Source: Stenopsyche tienmushanensis
Taxonomy: Eukaryota; Arthropoda; Insecta; Trichoptera; Stenopsychidae
Direction: 5' to 3'
Assembly: GCA_008973525.1 (NCBI GenBank)
Contig: WACJ01000262.1
Location: 62,001-126,000 of the forward strand
DNA length: 64,000 nucleotides
A program made the position numbers and the translations under genes. Shown piece after piece: positions 13,840 through 38,676 of the stretch. Every line of letters begins with the position of its first letter. Within the stretch, counting starts at the first letter, position 1. The notes beneath the pieces were generated by a model. It ran no database searches, was not told where the DNA came from, and saw nothing but the letters and a program-made list of their open reading frames with translations.

Positions 13840-13975
13840 TTTGCAAATAGACTATTTCCGGTACGCCAAAGTCATAGACAAACCAGAGACAATACGAAAG
13901 AGAAGAAGAAGAAGAAGGTTAGATTGGTAGAGCAGTCGGTGCAGTCGTGTGTGTGAGTTCGATATCGGCAACGGG
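13840..13975 (+). promoter_or_regulatory. Presumed 5'-UTR/promoter of the REEP gene
   Basis: Composition shifts here from AT-rich to balanced, with GA-rich runs and CpGs, directly upstream of the REEP start. No TATA box is evident. The assignment rests on position only. Confidence 0.35.
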
Positions 13976-22715
<8,740 letters not shown>

Positions 22716-23352
22716 AATGTTCTTCCTCATTTAGGTATATCTGACATCATTAAATAACATGCTTTCTTTTGCTTCTGTTTTTTAGTAGATTTGCCTTCCT
22801 CTTAAAATTATTTATAAATGTTCTATCTATTAGGAACGAAATTTATTTTTAACTTTTTTAAACCTAATTTTTATACACTACACATCATCAGTAAATACTC
22901 TGGTTTTAATTTAATTTCAAATTGAACGCCGACTCATATGATATTTTTTGGGATATCAGTATTTATTGAACGCAATTTTAAAATGCGTATTCGACCTACA
23001 ATATCATAATTATACGATAAAAAAATAATGTTTAGCTTACATACCATCTGGCGACCTATAAATCTAAAATTACTTGTTTTCATATACCTTATTATCAAAT
23101 TGTTTTACTCTTTAAAAGATCGTTAAACTTTGGAGCGCTGCAAGTGCTATTTTACTTTATTTTCTTTTGATATCGCCATTATAATATGTCTAACGTAATG
23201 ACCACGGTTAAATTTTAGTGCTCGTTCTCTATGTCAGTGGTCTTCAAAATGCGGTATTCGAGATATTACTCGGAGATACACAGACCAATGCAATTTTTTA
23301 AATATGTAATGCTTAACATGCATAATGATGATGGTACAACTTATAATTATAT

Positions 23353-24851
23353 ACCGAGGGTTGGTAGCATAAATTGACGGTTATCTAACATATGTGAATA
23401 ATTTAATTGTTGTGTTTCTGGACTATCATTATGATAGTCCGGCGACTGACTGCCGTTGGGTTTGGGAGGGGAGGGGGTTGAAATGTAGTGAAAATTCAAC
23501 ATAAGTAAGTCATACTGTCAAAAGAGTTTTTTTAATTTCCTATAAATGATTAAAATAAACAATCATTTATAAGTATTGCCAGACTATTTACTGCTTGTTA
23601 AGATAGTACCAGACTGATTCAATCAGTCCGCTATCTTCGTCGCTGCAATTTGATAACCACGTTTGGCTCTGATTAACGATGGAGTTCGGGATTCTTTATA
23701 ACTTTCGGTGACAGGATTCAAAAACAGGAGTCCCGCAGGCAGATTAAATCAAGAAACAAAATGCTGGTGCAACGCATGTATCGTAAAAATAAGTGAAGCA
23801 GATGGCATTTATGAGTGGCCACGAGAGAAAGGCGACAAGTATGGCTAATCAGGCTAAGTCGGCGGAGGCTCTTTACATGTCAAGTCCCGATAATACCAGT
23901 GGAAGCCCAAGAGCGGATCGAAGAAAACCTTCGATACAAAAGGAGTGAGGATCTAGTCCACGAAGAGGTGTTGATCCCACGAGACCCGACATCTCCTCCG
24001 ACCCTATGTCTCTGCACCCCCCAGACACTTTTGCACTAATTAGACGTCTTGGCGAGGATTGGCGATATTTTCGTTATATTCCGCGTATCTGTGATGGAAC
24101 ATTTTATGAGGATATTAGCTTCAGGTAGTCATTTTGGCATACATGGTGAATGATCTTTGTGTCAACTTCCTCGTGATTTTCACAAGATAATGGTGTCTTG
24201 TCGATTTTCTACAACTTTATCTCCGTCAACTTTGAATCAGTAACAATATATATAAACGTAAACTGTTTATTCTAATGTTGTGCTGACCCCGCTTGACGTG
24301 CAGAGGTCAGTAGCCTTCGTTGTCGTGTCCGTGTCAGTCATCAGCAACACGCTAGGCTAGAAGTCAATCTCAAGAGTCTCCGGGGAGATATTTCTCGTCC
24401 GGAGTCCAAATCACATGAAAAGCAAAGAGAAAAGAGGCCTCCAGTAAGGATGCGGATCCCTTATATACCAGCGTCGTTGGAAGCCGGTGGTGGGAGGCCT
24501 GCGGAAGTCACCAACTGCCATTGCAATGGCGTCTACGGAATGGATGCTAGTTTTGCCAATCCTCCAGAATGAAGACATCCCGGCCGCATTCCATTCCCAT
24601 TGTCTTATTTCGAAAACGGGGATGAAGGTCCACCGCTTATCTCAACGCGCAATTGTTTTAAATTTACCGTTACTTGACTGTACAATTACCAGCTGCTATG
24701 CATCTAGATTTCAACCCCCTCCCCTCTCAAACCCAACGGCACTCAGTCACCAGACTGTCATAATAATAATCAAGAAACACCCCACTACACAACTATTAAA
24801 TGATCCACGTATGTTAGATGATCCTCAATTTATGCTGCCAGTTCTCAGTCT
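23353..24851. mobile_element. 1.5-kb element with ~140-bp inverted terminal repeats
   Basis: 23353-23487 and 24706-24851 are reverse complements (TAGCATAAATTGA, TGCCGTTGGGTTTG and GAGGGGAGGGGGTTGAAAT in both). The interior has moderate GC and an open stretch (23815-24039) with no recognised domain. Looks like a non-autonomous DNA transposon; superfamily not determined. Confidence 0.7.
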
Positions 24852-25172
24852 ATTATATTCATCTCACAATTGAAAAAGTTTGGGGATCTCAGCTCTTATG
24901 TTATAAATTTAGAATATTGTGTTGCATTATAAACATTATGAATGTGTGATAAAGCCATACATTATTTATACATTAGGTTTGAAAACGTTAAAAACAAATT
25001 ATCAAAGCCAAAAGTCTATTCACTCAAATTACATATTGAAATTTGTTCGATTCATCAATGCAGTAAGTATTATGCTTATAATTCACAATAAATGCTTTCG
25101 ATCTTGTAATGACGTACGTTTTAATCTAAAGACTAAATAGCATATTTATTTAATTTATATGTATTGTTTCAG

Positions 25173-25207
25173 CCACGGGCATTCTATCTGGGAAAAAATC
25201 ATCTTAG
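25173..25207 (+). CDS. Possible alternative last exon of the REEP gene
   Basis: An acceptor with a pyrimidine-containing tract (TATTGTTTCAG, ending at 25172) is followed by a short reading frame. Joined to REEP exon 3 in phase 1 it reads TTGILSGKKSS and stops. This resembles the Lys/Ser-rich tail of vertebrate REEP5. It would replace the exon at 22609-22715. An intermediate exon may be missing, because direct joining shortens the C-terminal helix. Tentative. Confidence 0.3.
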
Positions 25208-26650
25208 AGATCTCACTGCGCGCGCATTGCAATGAATGCTGTACATTTATAAATTTATCAAATTGCTTTTTTATACCAGCGGGTTTTTACTGATTCAACG
25301 GCATTTGTTTTTTAAGTTTTATGACATAAACAACTAAAACCTTTTTACTTCCTTTTTATATTTTAATGTATATTGTATTTTTATAGCATTGTTTTAATCT
25401 CATCTTCTCAAAAATATACAATTAGACTCGTTTGATTGAAATGGTTCTTTTTTATTTCGAACTCTTTTACAACGGCGCTCAGGCAATCGGTGTTTTATTC
25501 ATGCTAAGTTTTTACCATGTTATATTTTTAAGATAAAAGTACAAACTGTGTCCGCATTCGAGGATTGGTACTCGCCGAATATTTTTACAACTTGAATATT
25601 TTTATTCACACTTCACTCTGATGGATCAATCTTATGTAATATTTTTATATCGAGAAATGTCTGTAATACATTAAAGTCTTTTTATAGTGGTGGTATTATG
25701 TTGCTTGATATAAGATATAAAATAATGCTTTATATTTTTAATATTTCTTATCTAATTTTAAGAATGGTATAAATATTTTTGTCAATTGGATTTTCTATAT
25801 GCATGTTTTGCCTACACAGCACATATGAGTGCTGAAATATATACTCTATAAAGGCACAATGGCTATTAAAATTTGTATGATAATCGATTTTATATAAATG
25901 TATCATTATATCATCACTGGAGTGCATATGTATAATCGGCAGTATTGCACGCATTTCAATGCATATTTGCTCAATCACGAGTTACCTATTAGGATTTAAT
26001 GTTCTTTTTTATACTTGTTATCGATGTAGTGCACCCGATTCATTAATTTAATTTGTTGGTGCGTTTTTCTCAGTTTTTACGGCCGTCCACAATACGTGCA
26101 AGTATAGAATCGACGCCATATGATACCAAGTCTGGCACTTAGGTTGTGTTCTAATTATTAGTTATAACTCTGCAAAACAGTTTTTATGACACTTGAAAAT
26201 GTATTTTAATATTTTTAAATTGAATCATCCGCTTCACTAAATATGTTGTGTTTAATAGTTTCTCAATAGTTACTATTTTTAATGGCTATATTGTATAAGG
26301 ATACATAGACGTGTGGATGCATACGTTTATTAAGCTTATTAATAGGATGTAGTCTTAGTGATACTTTCGTATTTTGTGTGGTCATGGTTTTTTTTTTCAC
26401 TTTGTGCTTTGGTTTTATTCTTATACATGATGCATGCAATGATCTCCATCTCGTGAGACTTTTCAATGACTGAATAAACTTTTTTCTTTACCTCTATTAT
26501 TTTTAATTGAACACATTACCTTATAATCCCAACACGAAGAGTATAATATATCTTTTAACCATTTCCATAACAGATTATTTAAAAATTTACACCTTTTACG
26601 TTCACTCAAAATGTGAATTCTATTATGCAAAGTGTTTTTGTACCTGTAGA

Positions 26651-27674
26651 TACAAGGGTAGTCCCAGAAATACTCAACCTAATGTATAAATAGTAGTCGT
26701 TCAAAAAAATTACTATGGTAGAAAGTACCTACCTTTTAATGTTTATTTTTCAAGTTTGAAGACGCTACGTTGTTTAGTATTTTGGCAGTTGAGTGGCAGA
26801 GTTTAAATGAGGCACAAACATTGTAGTGGTTAACCAAATGAGGTGATCATACCAGAAATGGTGAAGAAAATGTACCAAATAGTATTATATGACCATCCAT
26901 TGATTCCAACCGGTCCGCCTTTCAGACTGCTGACACTTCGAAAGTCTGAACCTGAAAAGCGAGACCCTAAACTGCTCATGCCCTGTGAGGAACTGGAATG
27001 TCCAGTAATAGACAAAAGAACATCAGACAGCAACTGACTGGATTGGGGGTTCATTATAATCAAACCCATTTCCTGCACTGCTGTAGTGTTTCAGGGTTAC
27101 CCCGGATTAGCCACACAAAGAGTGTCTTCCACTGATCCTTTAGCCCCATGAGAAACGTCCAGGCAACCACTCCTTTTACTCCGCGCCCTCCATACGCAAG
27201 GTTTCCGCAGGAAAATCAGCTTCAGATTAAGTGCAGCCGAAGGTGCGATGGAGGAGGAAGAAGCAAAGCTTAAGCTAAATTGAAGGGATACTATTGCGGG
27301 TTCATTGCCACCACAAGTCCAATCTCAGTTTGAAGGGGGCTGCAGCAGATGATGGACTGCAAGGGCTTCCCCTTCCCTATGATACTCGTATCGGTTTGGT
27401 AATTTGTAGTACCTAGCCACAGAGTTGAGTCGCCGTTCAAACAGCCTAATACCGTTCTCCCCTGTATGTCTAGGCTGTTGAAGATAATGCTAAGCATTTG
27501 ATACAGTCTCCACCAACTACTGTAATCGGCTGTTCCACACCCCTTTCATTAAGTCAATGCACCTTATTCGTCTGATTTAGCACCCTCTATTTTGAGGAAC
27601 TCGACAGTTCTTGCTATAAACAGTATAGAATCTATTGAACATTCCGTCGGGCACTTCCTAGGACTACCCTCATA
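26651..27674 (+). mobile_element. Irritans-type mariner, internally rearranged
   Basis: The ends pair as TACAAGGGTAGTCCCAGAAA and the reverse of GGACTACCCTCATA. The 5' region keeps a transposase N-terminal scrap (NEVIIPEMVKKMYQIVLYD). Further in, the sequence switches to a block with an eroded CGGTCCG hairpin and unrelated DNA, so no transposase can be made. Confidence 0.65.
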
Positions 27675-27915
27675 ATTAATAAGATTAAATGTTTCCACTG
27701 CTCCCTCCATAATTATTGATTGAAATTTCTAGCAGATTTCCTTTCACCAATCCTTATACTATTTGGGCAAATAGCATGTTAATGGTTAAAACTATCACAT
27801 GGCTGTTTTTGTTGGCACAAGGTTTAACAAAGCCGTTTGAATAATTGCACTGTCTATGGTACTCTTGGTTTTTCTGGGTCATGCATGGGATCATATTATC
27901 CTTCGTTTTGTGTGC

Positions 27916-28170
27916 TTAACTCCTACGGGAGTACTATCGGAGACCCTCCGTTATCACTTTCACTATTCAGAAAGAGAACTCTTGTGCATTGAAGCTCCGA
28001 GGCAGACAGAGAGAACTTAGCGCAATTCGGGAGACTGATACGGAGAGCTTCCCCGCATGCATTGCACGATTGTATAGATCGTTAGCTCAAATTTATATAG
28101 ACTAATAATGATTTTGATTTCAAGTTTGTTATTTGTTTACGCAAAGAAATGACCGAATATCTTGTGCCCG
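27916..28170 (-). mobile_element. piggyBac-like TTAACCC-family fragment
   Basis: Reverse orientation. The 3' terminus (TACTCCCGTAGGAGTTAA) is like that of the copy ending at 42428, with the AGTTCTCTTTCTGAATAGTG and GATCTATACAATCGTGC blocks. The 5' part is missing. Confidence 0.5.
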
Positions 28171-28525
28171 ACTTCCATCGATGCACGAGTGTATGATGAG
28201 ACACAAGACATTCGTCTCTGTCTCACGATTTCTGATCCAATAATAATTAATAAAAAAGATAATAAAATATTGCATTGCCATTGTGAATTTCCTGACATTT
28301 AGTTAACTTTCAATTGCCCAAGGATGCGGATTTGGATGAAGCTAGTAATTATTGCTTCGCCATACATGTCCATGACCTCACAATTGGACTTCATGGTTTC
28401 AGAGCCTAAGGTCTCATCCCGAGGTCTGAAATTTTTTCTCAAAATTTAATTTTTTAAATTTAATTAAACAAGAATCGAATTAAACTATAAAGCTTTAATT
28501 ATAATACTAAATACATGTAATATTT

Positions 28526-29098
28526 TTATGTTGTTTTAATCTCTTCTTTGGAAGCCATTTCAGCCAATAGCTTAGGTCTTTTTATCCAGCCGTACATATA
28601 AGTTCTTGGATGCAGAGGAAGATATCCAGAGAGGCCTGAATCCAGAAAAATAATCCACATATTTATGATACATCGAAATTAATAAATACTTCATTTATAT
28701 AGATAAAAATGATTATTTCACCTAGTAATTCAGCGACGGGGTTTGAGAGCTGCGCTCCGCATCCTAGCCAATGTTTGACGCGTTCAAAATTGAAACTGAC
28801 GAGTTTCTCATTATAAGCATTGGGCATTGGATCAAATGTTCCTACTTGTTCGATGGGTTCATGAAATTGATGTTTCTTTTTCTTTATACAAAAACATAAA
28901 TCAATGAATACATTAATCAAATTAATTCATACGTTAACTGATGAATCCATTTTTAAAAAATCCTACCTCTGCTACGACGATGTGATAAAACGGACGATTT
29001 GTGCAGCCTTTTGAAACAAATCTAATAATCTTTGTCGATTGGCGATAGAATTTGCCAGATCCTGCGGAATTTACTAATGGTGGCACCCTAAACCTCAT
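28526..29098 (-). CDS. mRpS16: Mitochondrial ribosomal protein S16 (bS16m)
   Basis: A component of the mitochondrial small ribosomal subunit. Exons 29098-28967, 28881-28722 and 28635-28526 join (phases 0, 1) to 133 residues, within the family's usual length. Conserved bS16 blocks are KIIRFVSKGCTNRPFYHIVV, IEQVGTFDPMPNAYNEKLVS, RVKHWLGCGAQLS and YLPLHPRTYM. The start is the first ATG after a pyrimidine-bearing AG (TTCCAG|A just upstream), which suggests a 5'-UTR intron. The N-terminus is basic (RFR, KFYRQSTK), as expected for mitochondrial import. The gene sits alone between repeat-rich stretches. The match to animal MRPS16 runs along the whole protein. Confidence 0.95.
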
Positions 29099-29814
29099 TC
29101 TGGAACATAAATATAATAGCAATATGTAATACAACGTGCACATTAATAGGATCAACATCAAAAATAAATGGATAATAATTAAATTAATTTTAAATATGAT
29201 CAAAACGTTAAAAGAAAACATTGTGACTTTGGTCAAGCAACGAGTCAAAGAGATTGTTAATATTTGGTTGTTGTTATATTCATATCATAAGAAACATATT
29301 ATTTTATTACATATGGATATATACACGGTGACTTGTGAATCCCACCTATTGTGTAACTGTTTTAACGAAACTAATGCAATAAAACCATGCATACAAATTT
29401 TAGTTCGATCAAAAATGTATTATCTGGCGTCTTAAAAAATATGGATTTACTTGTATATTTTGACGGAAGCTGCGAAAAATCCTCAATAAAACGAAAAGGA
29501 CTTAATTCAATCGAATAAATATTTAATGATAACTCAGTCATGCAAAACAATTCATAAGTCGTATGAGTTGACTTATTGTAGGGGTTATGTTAGACTCGGT
29601 ATTGCCAGCACAAAAAATATAATTGGTATTTGATTTCAGATAAAATTTTGCGGCCGTTTTAAAATGTTAATCATGTATTTTAATATTTCCACTAGTAAAT
29701 TAACTGCAATAATTAAATTATATAATTTTTATCACATTTATTTAAACGCTTATAATTGGAAAAGCATAAATCATGTTGTTTTATCATAATATATTGTTCG
29801 AGGTTAACAGGGCC

Positions 29815-29905
29815 GTAACAAGGGGATGGCAAAGCAGGTGCCCGATACGGGCGCAGCTGGATTTGGGGCGTAAAATGTAGAATCCCAACCCAACAAATAT
29901 AAATG
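29815..29905 (+). repeat. Short dispersed repeat (GGGCCGTAACAAGG family)
   Basis: Contains GGGATGGCAAAGCAGGTGCC and GGATTTGGGGCG. Reverse-orientation relatives occur at about 40455-40535 and 60850-60925, and a partial one at 61292. No coding capacity. Confidence 0.5.
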
Positions 29906-30035
29906 ACAAGGCTGATGAAGCAAATTTGGTGAAAATTATATCTGGGATAATTCAAATTTCAGAGGATGATAGTACAGATTGAGGGATGAAGGAAAAAATA
30001 TATGATTCAGTAAATCAATTTAATTTATATTTATT

Positions 30036-30441
30036 TTAACCCTTTGAACAGTGAGCTAATTTAAAATTATCATAATCTTAGATGCTATATTTGCTTGTCC
30101 GCCACTTATCGTCATACAAATCCACTTATTTGTCAAGACTGCAGCAGTATGTATGAAGCTTGTATTTAAATAAATAAACACTGTCGATAGCACACAGTAT
30201 TCAGTAATTTCTTCAAGTAAACATAAACAATACACTTGAAATCGAATCATTCACATATCATTATTAATCGATAAATCTGGGTTAATGATCTATACAAACG
30301 TACAATGTACGCAAGATATTCTCTCCGTCTCTGTCTCTCATTCACAGTCTCCGAACTGCAAGATACTCTTCATCTCTGTCTGTCTCCAAGCTCAAAGTGT
30401 AAGAATGCACAACACTGTGTCTTCCTTCTTTAAGGGGTTAA
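30036..30441 (+). mobile_element. piggyBac-like TTAACCC-family element, nearly complete
   Basis: TTAA at each border, starts TTAACCCTTTGAACAGTGAGC, ends TTTAAGGGGTTAA. Best-bounded copy of the family; no ORF. Lies between mRpS16 and the ZAD gene. Confidence 0.65.
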
Positions 30442-30648
30442 TGCCAAATTTTAGGATAACATCATAAACTTCATGACTGGGATCTTATCTTAGACCTGGA
30501 TGATGGATTTAAACCTGGTTTTCAACGTATCGCAATCTGCACGATAATACACTGCAAAATATGATTCCATTTTCTTTCTGTATATTTTGAATAAATTCAA
30601 TTAAAAATTGATTATGGCTTTTTAATAAAATCATCTGGCATACTACAG

Positions 30649-33966
<3,318 letters not shown>

Positions 33967-34583
33967 AATTAAAATGTTATTGACAACAAGAATAAGAGAA
34001 GTTAGAGTTCAAGCATTCCGTTACTACCGCGACTGTCAAATTTTGATCTAGGGTTGCCAGTTAATATAAGAAACTTCAATAATTTTTTATTTTATTTTAT
34101 AAAATGAGATCAATATAAAACTAATAATCATCGATAAATATTAATATTAGGAGATAAGACGTGAAATTTCCCTTTATTAATTAAGGTTTATTATTATATA
34201 TATTTTTAAAACAATTTTATTAATTAAATGCATTAAGTAATTAAATTTAAAAAAATCATTTAAAGTATAATTCTTAATAGGATTACATTTATATTTTAGC
34301 TATATATTCAAGCCAGATTAATTTATGTATATTAAAAAAAAAAAACAAAATTACCTAACGTTAAATGAATTTTTATTAGTGGCAGCACTCATGTGACAGA
34401 TTTGAGATAACCTATAAATGCATAGGTATTTTGATCTGTACCCTCTGCATTTACGTCAATCAAGCTCTATTATCATGTATGAGTCAAGAAATTGATTCAG
34501 GGACTGTAATTATTATCGATTTTAGTCATAAATGTGTCGGTTTTAATTTTTACAGTGTATAAAAAATTAAATAACTTCATAAC
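33967..34583. promoter_or_regulatory. Divergent spacer between the ZAD zinc-finger and ECSIT genes
   Basis: The 617 bases between the two start codons must carry both 5'-UTRs and core promoters. The sequence is very AT-rich with no TATA box or initiator that I would stand behind, and no coding potential was seen. Confidence 0.45.
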
Positions 34584-37108
34584 ATGTTTCGAAGATTTTT
34601 ATTGAGCACACTCCGGCCGAAATCTCTAAGACCGCTTGTCTTTCGGCAAGTACACGAGGAGAATAAAATAGTTGTTTTTGATGCCTTTTCAAAAGCTGCC
34701 GTCAAGAATAAAAACACATACATGGCCATGATAAAAATATTTGAAGACAATGATATTAGAAGAAGAGGGCACGTTGAGTTTATTTATGCTGCTCTCAAGC
34801 ATATGCAAGACTTTGGAGTTCAAAAAGATTTAGAAGTGTACAAAACTCTTTTGGAGGTGCTTCCAAAAGGACGCTTTGTCCCGACGAATTTCATGCAAGC
34901 TGAATTTATGCATTTTCCAAAACAACAACAGTGTGCAATTGATGTATTAGAACAGATGGAAGATAATGGTATTTTTAAATTTGGATGTATATATATATAT
35001 ATATTTACAACTTATGTACTTATTTAAATATCTTTTTATACATAAACAAATCTATACACAACATAACACAATCAGTATATTTATAAACTATTTATATTAA
35101 AATAAAATATTGTCAATAGGAGTTATGCCTGATTTTGAAATGGAAGACATCTTATTAAATATTTTTGGCAAAAGAGGTTTTCCTTTGCGTAAATTTTGGA
35201 GAATGATGTATTGGATGCCAAAATTTAGGAATCTAAGTCCTTGGCGCTTGCCTCAAAATTTGCCTATGGACTCTCTTGAATTAGCTAAAATAGCAATTGA
35301 AAGAATTACCAGTGTAGATAACGATATGAAAATAAGCGTACTTTATGTAAGTAGATATTGTCTCATTAATATTTTTTCCCATTGATTATTAATATTTAAT
35401 TAATTCAGTAAAAAATCCCACCGATATCTAAATTTGTAGTCTCCTTTATAATCTATCAAATGGTTATTTGTAATATAATATACTATTGAATATGGAATAA
35501 CAAGAATTATTAAGAGAAATATTAAATTTCAAAGGTTTTTATTGTGTTGCTTTCAGACTGATGAAGTAGATGATGCAATTGATCATACTTGGATAGTCTC
35601 TGCACAATCTCCCATGCAAAAAGCATTAATAGCAAATGAGCTCAAATTTCACACAGAACATCCAAAAGAAGGTGAACCATTGGTGGTTCGTGGATCTTAT
35701 ACAGTGAGATTGCGAGAACAAGTTGTGACATATTTTATATTGACGAGTACTTATCGGGAAAATATTATACCTGAAGGAAACTTGGATGGTAAATACTTTT
35801 AATTTTTATAAACTCATTATGTTTTATATATTTATTTAAGATCTGAACGCTTAATCATCATCATCATCATAGTGCAGCCACAAACAGTCCACTGCAGAAC
35901 TATGGGCCTCTTCAATATCCATTCACAGGAAGGGGTTACATCCATCTTGTCAGTATCATACATTCACCTCCTCATTCGTTCGATATTGAAGGTAGCATTA
36001 CCACCGAGTTTTTATCTCGAACGCTCACCCAATGGATATCCTGAATGAACGTATTGACGAAGGCTCTCGCGATCGTCTCGATAGAGAATGTGGGAGGTTT
36101 GTAAAGACTGAGTAGTTTTCTTCGGGAGACAGTGGTAATCTACTCTAGACAACCTTTTTAACTCTACCGGAAAGGGCTATCTGGAGTGTAAAGAGTCCAG
36201 TCTCTCCTTTCCTCGCTAGGGTGTTGCCGGGCTAGGGTGAAGACATATGTGATGCTTAAGTGCATTTCGGATTCGCTCCTACACCAACTGTTGTGGTAGT
36301 AATTTTGCAAAATGAAGTTTTTCATATGCCTCTCCTCAAGGCTTTCTATTTGATGTTCTTCTTGTCCTTGTTCTGTTCCTAAAGATTCTTGGCTGTGAAC
36401 CGGTAAGGTTCATCATTCTCCATATTGTTGAGTAGTGTCGACTATGTAAGAGATAGCGATTGACAAGTAAGCCGTGATTTGTAAAAGTATCAATGAATAG
36501 TAGATAAACTGACTATTAGCTTGCTGTTAAAATCATTTTTCCATTTCTTTTGGAATAAGTGATTTTTATTGCAGAAATTGTTGTGGTTGTAGTTGTGTGT
36601 GAAATAGTGTTAAGCAGAGTCTTAGTGTACTGTGTTATATTGAATCGTATATTTTCCGAATTTTGAATAAATTAATAGATCTCAGATAATCCGGGTTTGA
36701 TCCACTAGTATTAAATAAAATAATATATTTCTTTATTTTTATTTCCAGACGTTTCTAAATTAAGTGTACCAAATATAATCGGAAGTCCTAATTTACCAGC
36801 TATGAAACAATCGGTTCACGAACAAGACGATGGAAATATTTTAGCTGTTTGTGCTACTGGTAATCTTTGATATTGGCATATAAGATTATTAATCTATTGT
36901 TGAAACCTTTACGTGATAAAAAGCTATTATAATTGAGATGCAATTATGTATTTTTACAGGAACATCATCGCGAGATTCACTCCTATCATGGATTCGGTTG
37001 CTTGAAAAGAATGACAATTCAGGATTAGCTAGCCTTCCTGTTATTTTCACACTAACATCTCCATCGGGAGATATTGTCCCTTCTGTTACACAACCTGCCG
37101 CTACCTGA
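34584..37108 (+). CDS. Ecsit: ECSIT homologue (Toll-pathway intermediate and complex I assembly factor)
   Basis: Exons 34584-34968, 35120-35346, 35557-35788, 36749-36859 and 36960-37108 join (phases 1, 0, 1, 1) to 367 residues. The N-terminus is Arg-rich and hydrophobic (MFRRFLLSTLRPKSLRP), a likely mitochondrial presequence. Family blocks are FVPTNFMQAEFMHFPKQQQC, VMPDFEMEDILLNIFGKRG, WRMMYWMPKFRNLSPWRLP and the ILAVCATGTSSRDSLLSWIR C-terminus. In animals ECSIT assembles mitochondrial complex I and links Toll/IL-1 signalling to NF-kB. An AATAAA lies about 70 bases after the stop (37179). The 960-base last-but-one intron holds a repeat with an (ATC)n end. The gene is divergent to the ZAD zinc-finger gene. 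Confidence 0.94.
35852..36040 (-). repeat. Short interspersed repeat S with (ATC)n end, copy 3
   Basis: Reverse orientation in the ECSIT intron; (ATC)5 then AGTGCAGCCACAAACAGTCC and the AGGAAGGGGTTACATCC block. The following 36041-36700 is moderately GC-rich and not recognised. Confidence 0.55.
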
Positions 37109-38291
37109 TATTACTCTCAAATTTTATTTAATAAAATCGTTAATATTCATGTAAATATAGCAAATTGTTACTGTGTAGAATAAAAATAAAATTGTATTAT
37201 TTTAACTGTTCTTTATTAAAAGACATAGTCATATTCTTAATATTTCAGTTTATTATAGTTGCATTTAATAAGTTTGTAATACTCTCTGAAACAACATCGT
37301 TATTTACTATTCAAATAAAAAGTGGTGGGTTTTATTAATATTTGTCTCGTGTCTGCTGACGTCTACTAAATTTTAGAAGGCACAAGTTAATCAGAGGCTG
37401 ATCATTTAATCGTCATGCTAATATTAAGTAGATCTTATAGTTTTATATGGAATAGTTGCTAAATTTATAGTAAAAATATGAATATTTTTAATCCTACTAA
37501 TATCAATGCTCATCCAGTGAATAATTAAAATATCTTGTTTATTTTAGATCTCAATTCTACGAATTTGTCTTGAATATATTGCGTCAGTTCAGTAAAATGA
37601 AGCCTTTTTAAAAATTGTTTCAAATGAGATATTACTCGTTTAATTTAATAATTGCGCTTATTTTTGCGTGTTGTTATATTGCATACATTTCATTGTCTTT
37701 TACAACAATAACCACGATGCTCATTATTTCTATACGATTTACATCGCGTCTTTTTTTGTTATGAAAAAACATTCCCCGAATCTTCTAAATAGTCACGCAA
37801 CTCCACATAATGATTACTCTGCAATTATTCAGGGCTCCGATAAGCCTATTTATAATTGTTTAGATAAAAAATTTAAAACTTTACTAATGATTTCTACATT
37901 TAAAAGTGTCCAATTGAGGATTTTTCACTTTTAAACCATCAAATTGTAAATCTTAGCAGATTTATTCATCACAATAAATCTTAAATATTTAATTAACGTT
38001 TCTCCGTTGTTATTTTATCATGCAACAAATAAAATCTTAAATTTTCATTATGTTGATAATTTGTTTTGGTGATAATTTACTGAAATACTGAAATAATATA
38101 TAATAAATTTAAAAAAATCGGATATTTAATACGAATATATATATTATAGCTTTACCCTGCATCAGTGTACAATACAATTTAACGTCACAAACATTATCTA
38201 GTGCGTATTTGTTAAACCGTATAAATGAACGATGCAAATGATTTGATATGCCATTTGGTTCAGAGATTATTTACGTTTAAAGTTCTTCAAT

Positions 38292-38676
38292 ATGCAACTA
38301 ACGTTACATTTTTGGTTGTTCTTCATCATGATTTTGAGCTTCGGCTTGGTAAATAAAATCCGATTAATTTCATAACCATCGTGAAAATAAATCAACTTTG
38401 ATATCGTTCTTAATTTCTGATTTGATGTCGATATCGGAATTTATAAAAATAAATCATGTTTATAAGCTTAAAATCTCGATTATTTTGTTCGACGCAAATA
38501 TTCTTGTTTTATGCATAAATTTACACTGTTTTAAATTACAGATCACAAACGCAGTTCCTTGTAAAAAAGGATATCCCCAAGGGAATCCTGAAGGTGGTGC
38601 TGAAGGCGGCGCTGAAGAATATAAAGTGAGTCCACAAAAAAGAGGACGTCCCAGTAAATATGGAAAGAAATATTGA
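38292..38676 (+). CDS. Small secreted Gly/Lys-rich peptide precursor, unrecognised
   Basis: Exons 38292-38348 and 38542-38676 join in phase 0 to 63 residues. Residues 1-24 (MQLTLHFWLFFIMILSFGLI plus TNAV) form a clear signal peptide. The mature part has one Cys, an acidic Gly-Ala repeat (PEGGAEGGAEEY) and a basic tail (SPQKRGRPSKYGKKY). The RGRP core resembles an AT-hook, but in a secreted product it more likely marks basic processing; KYGKKY contains a Gly-Lys-Lys amidation-type signal followed by one residue. It could be a peptide hormone, an antimicrobial peptide or an unprocessed cationic peptide. The splice sites (TTG|GTAAAT and TTACAG|ATC) are good. Confidence 0.65.
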
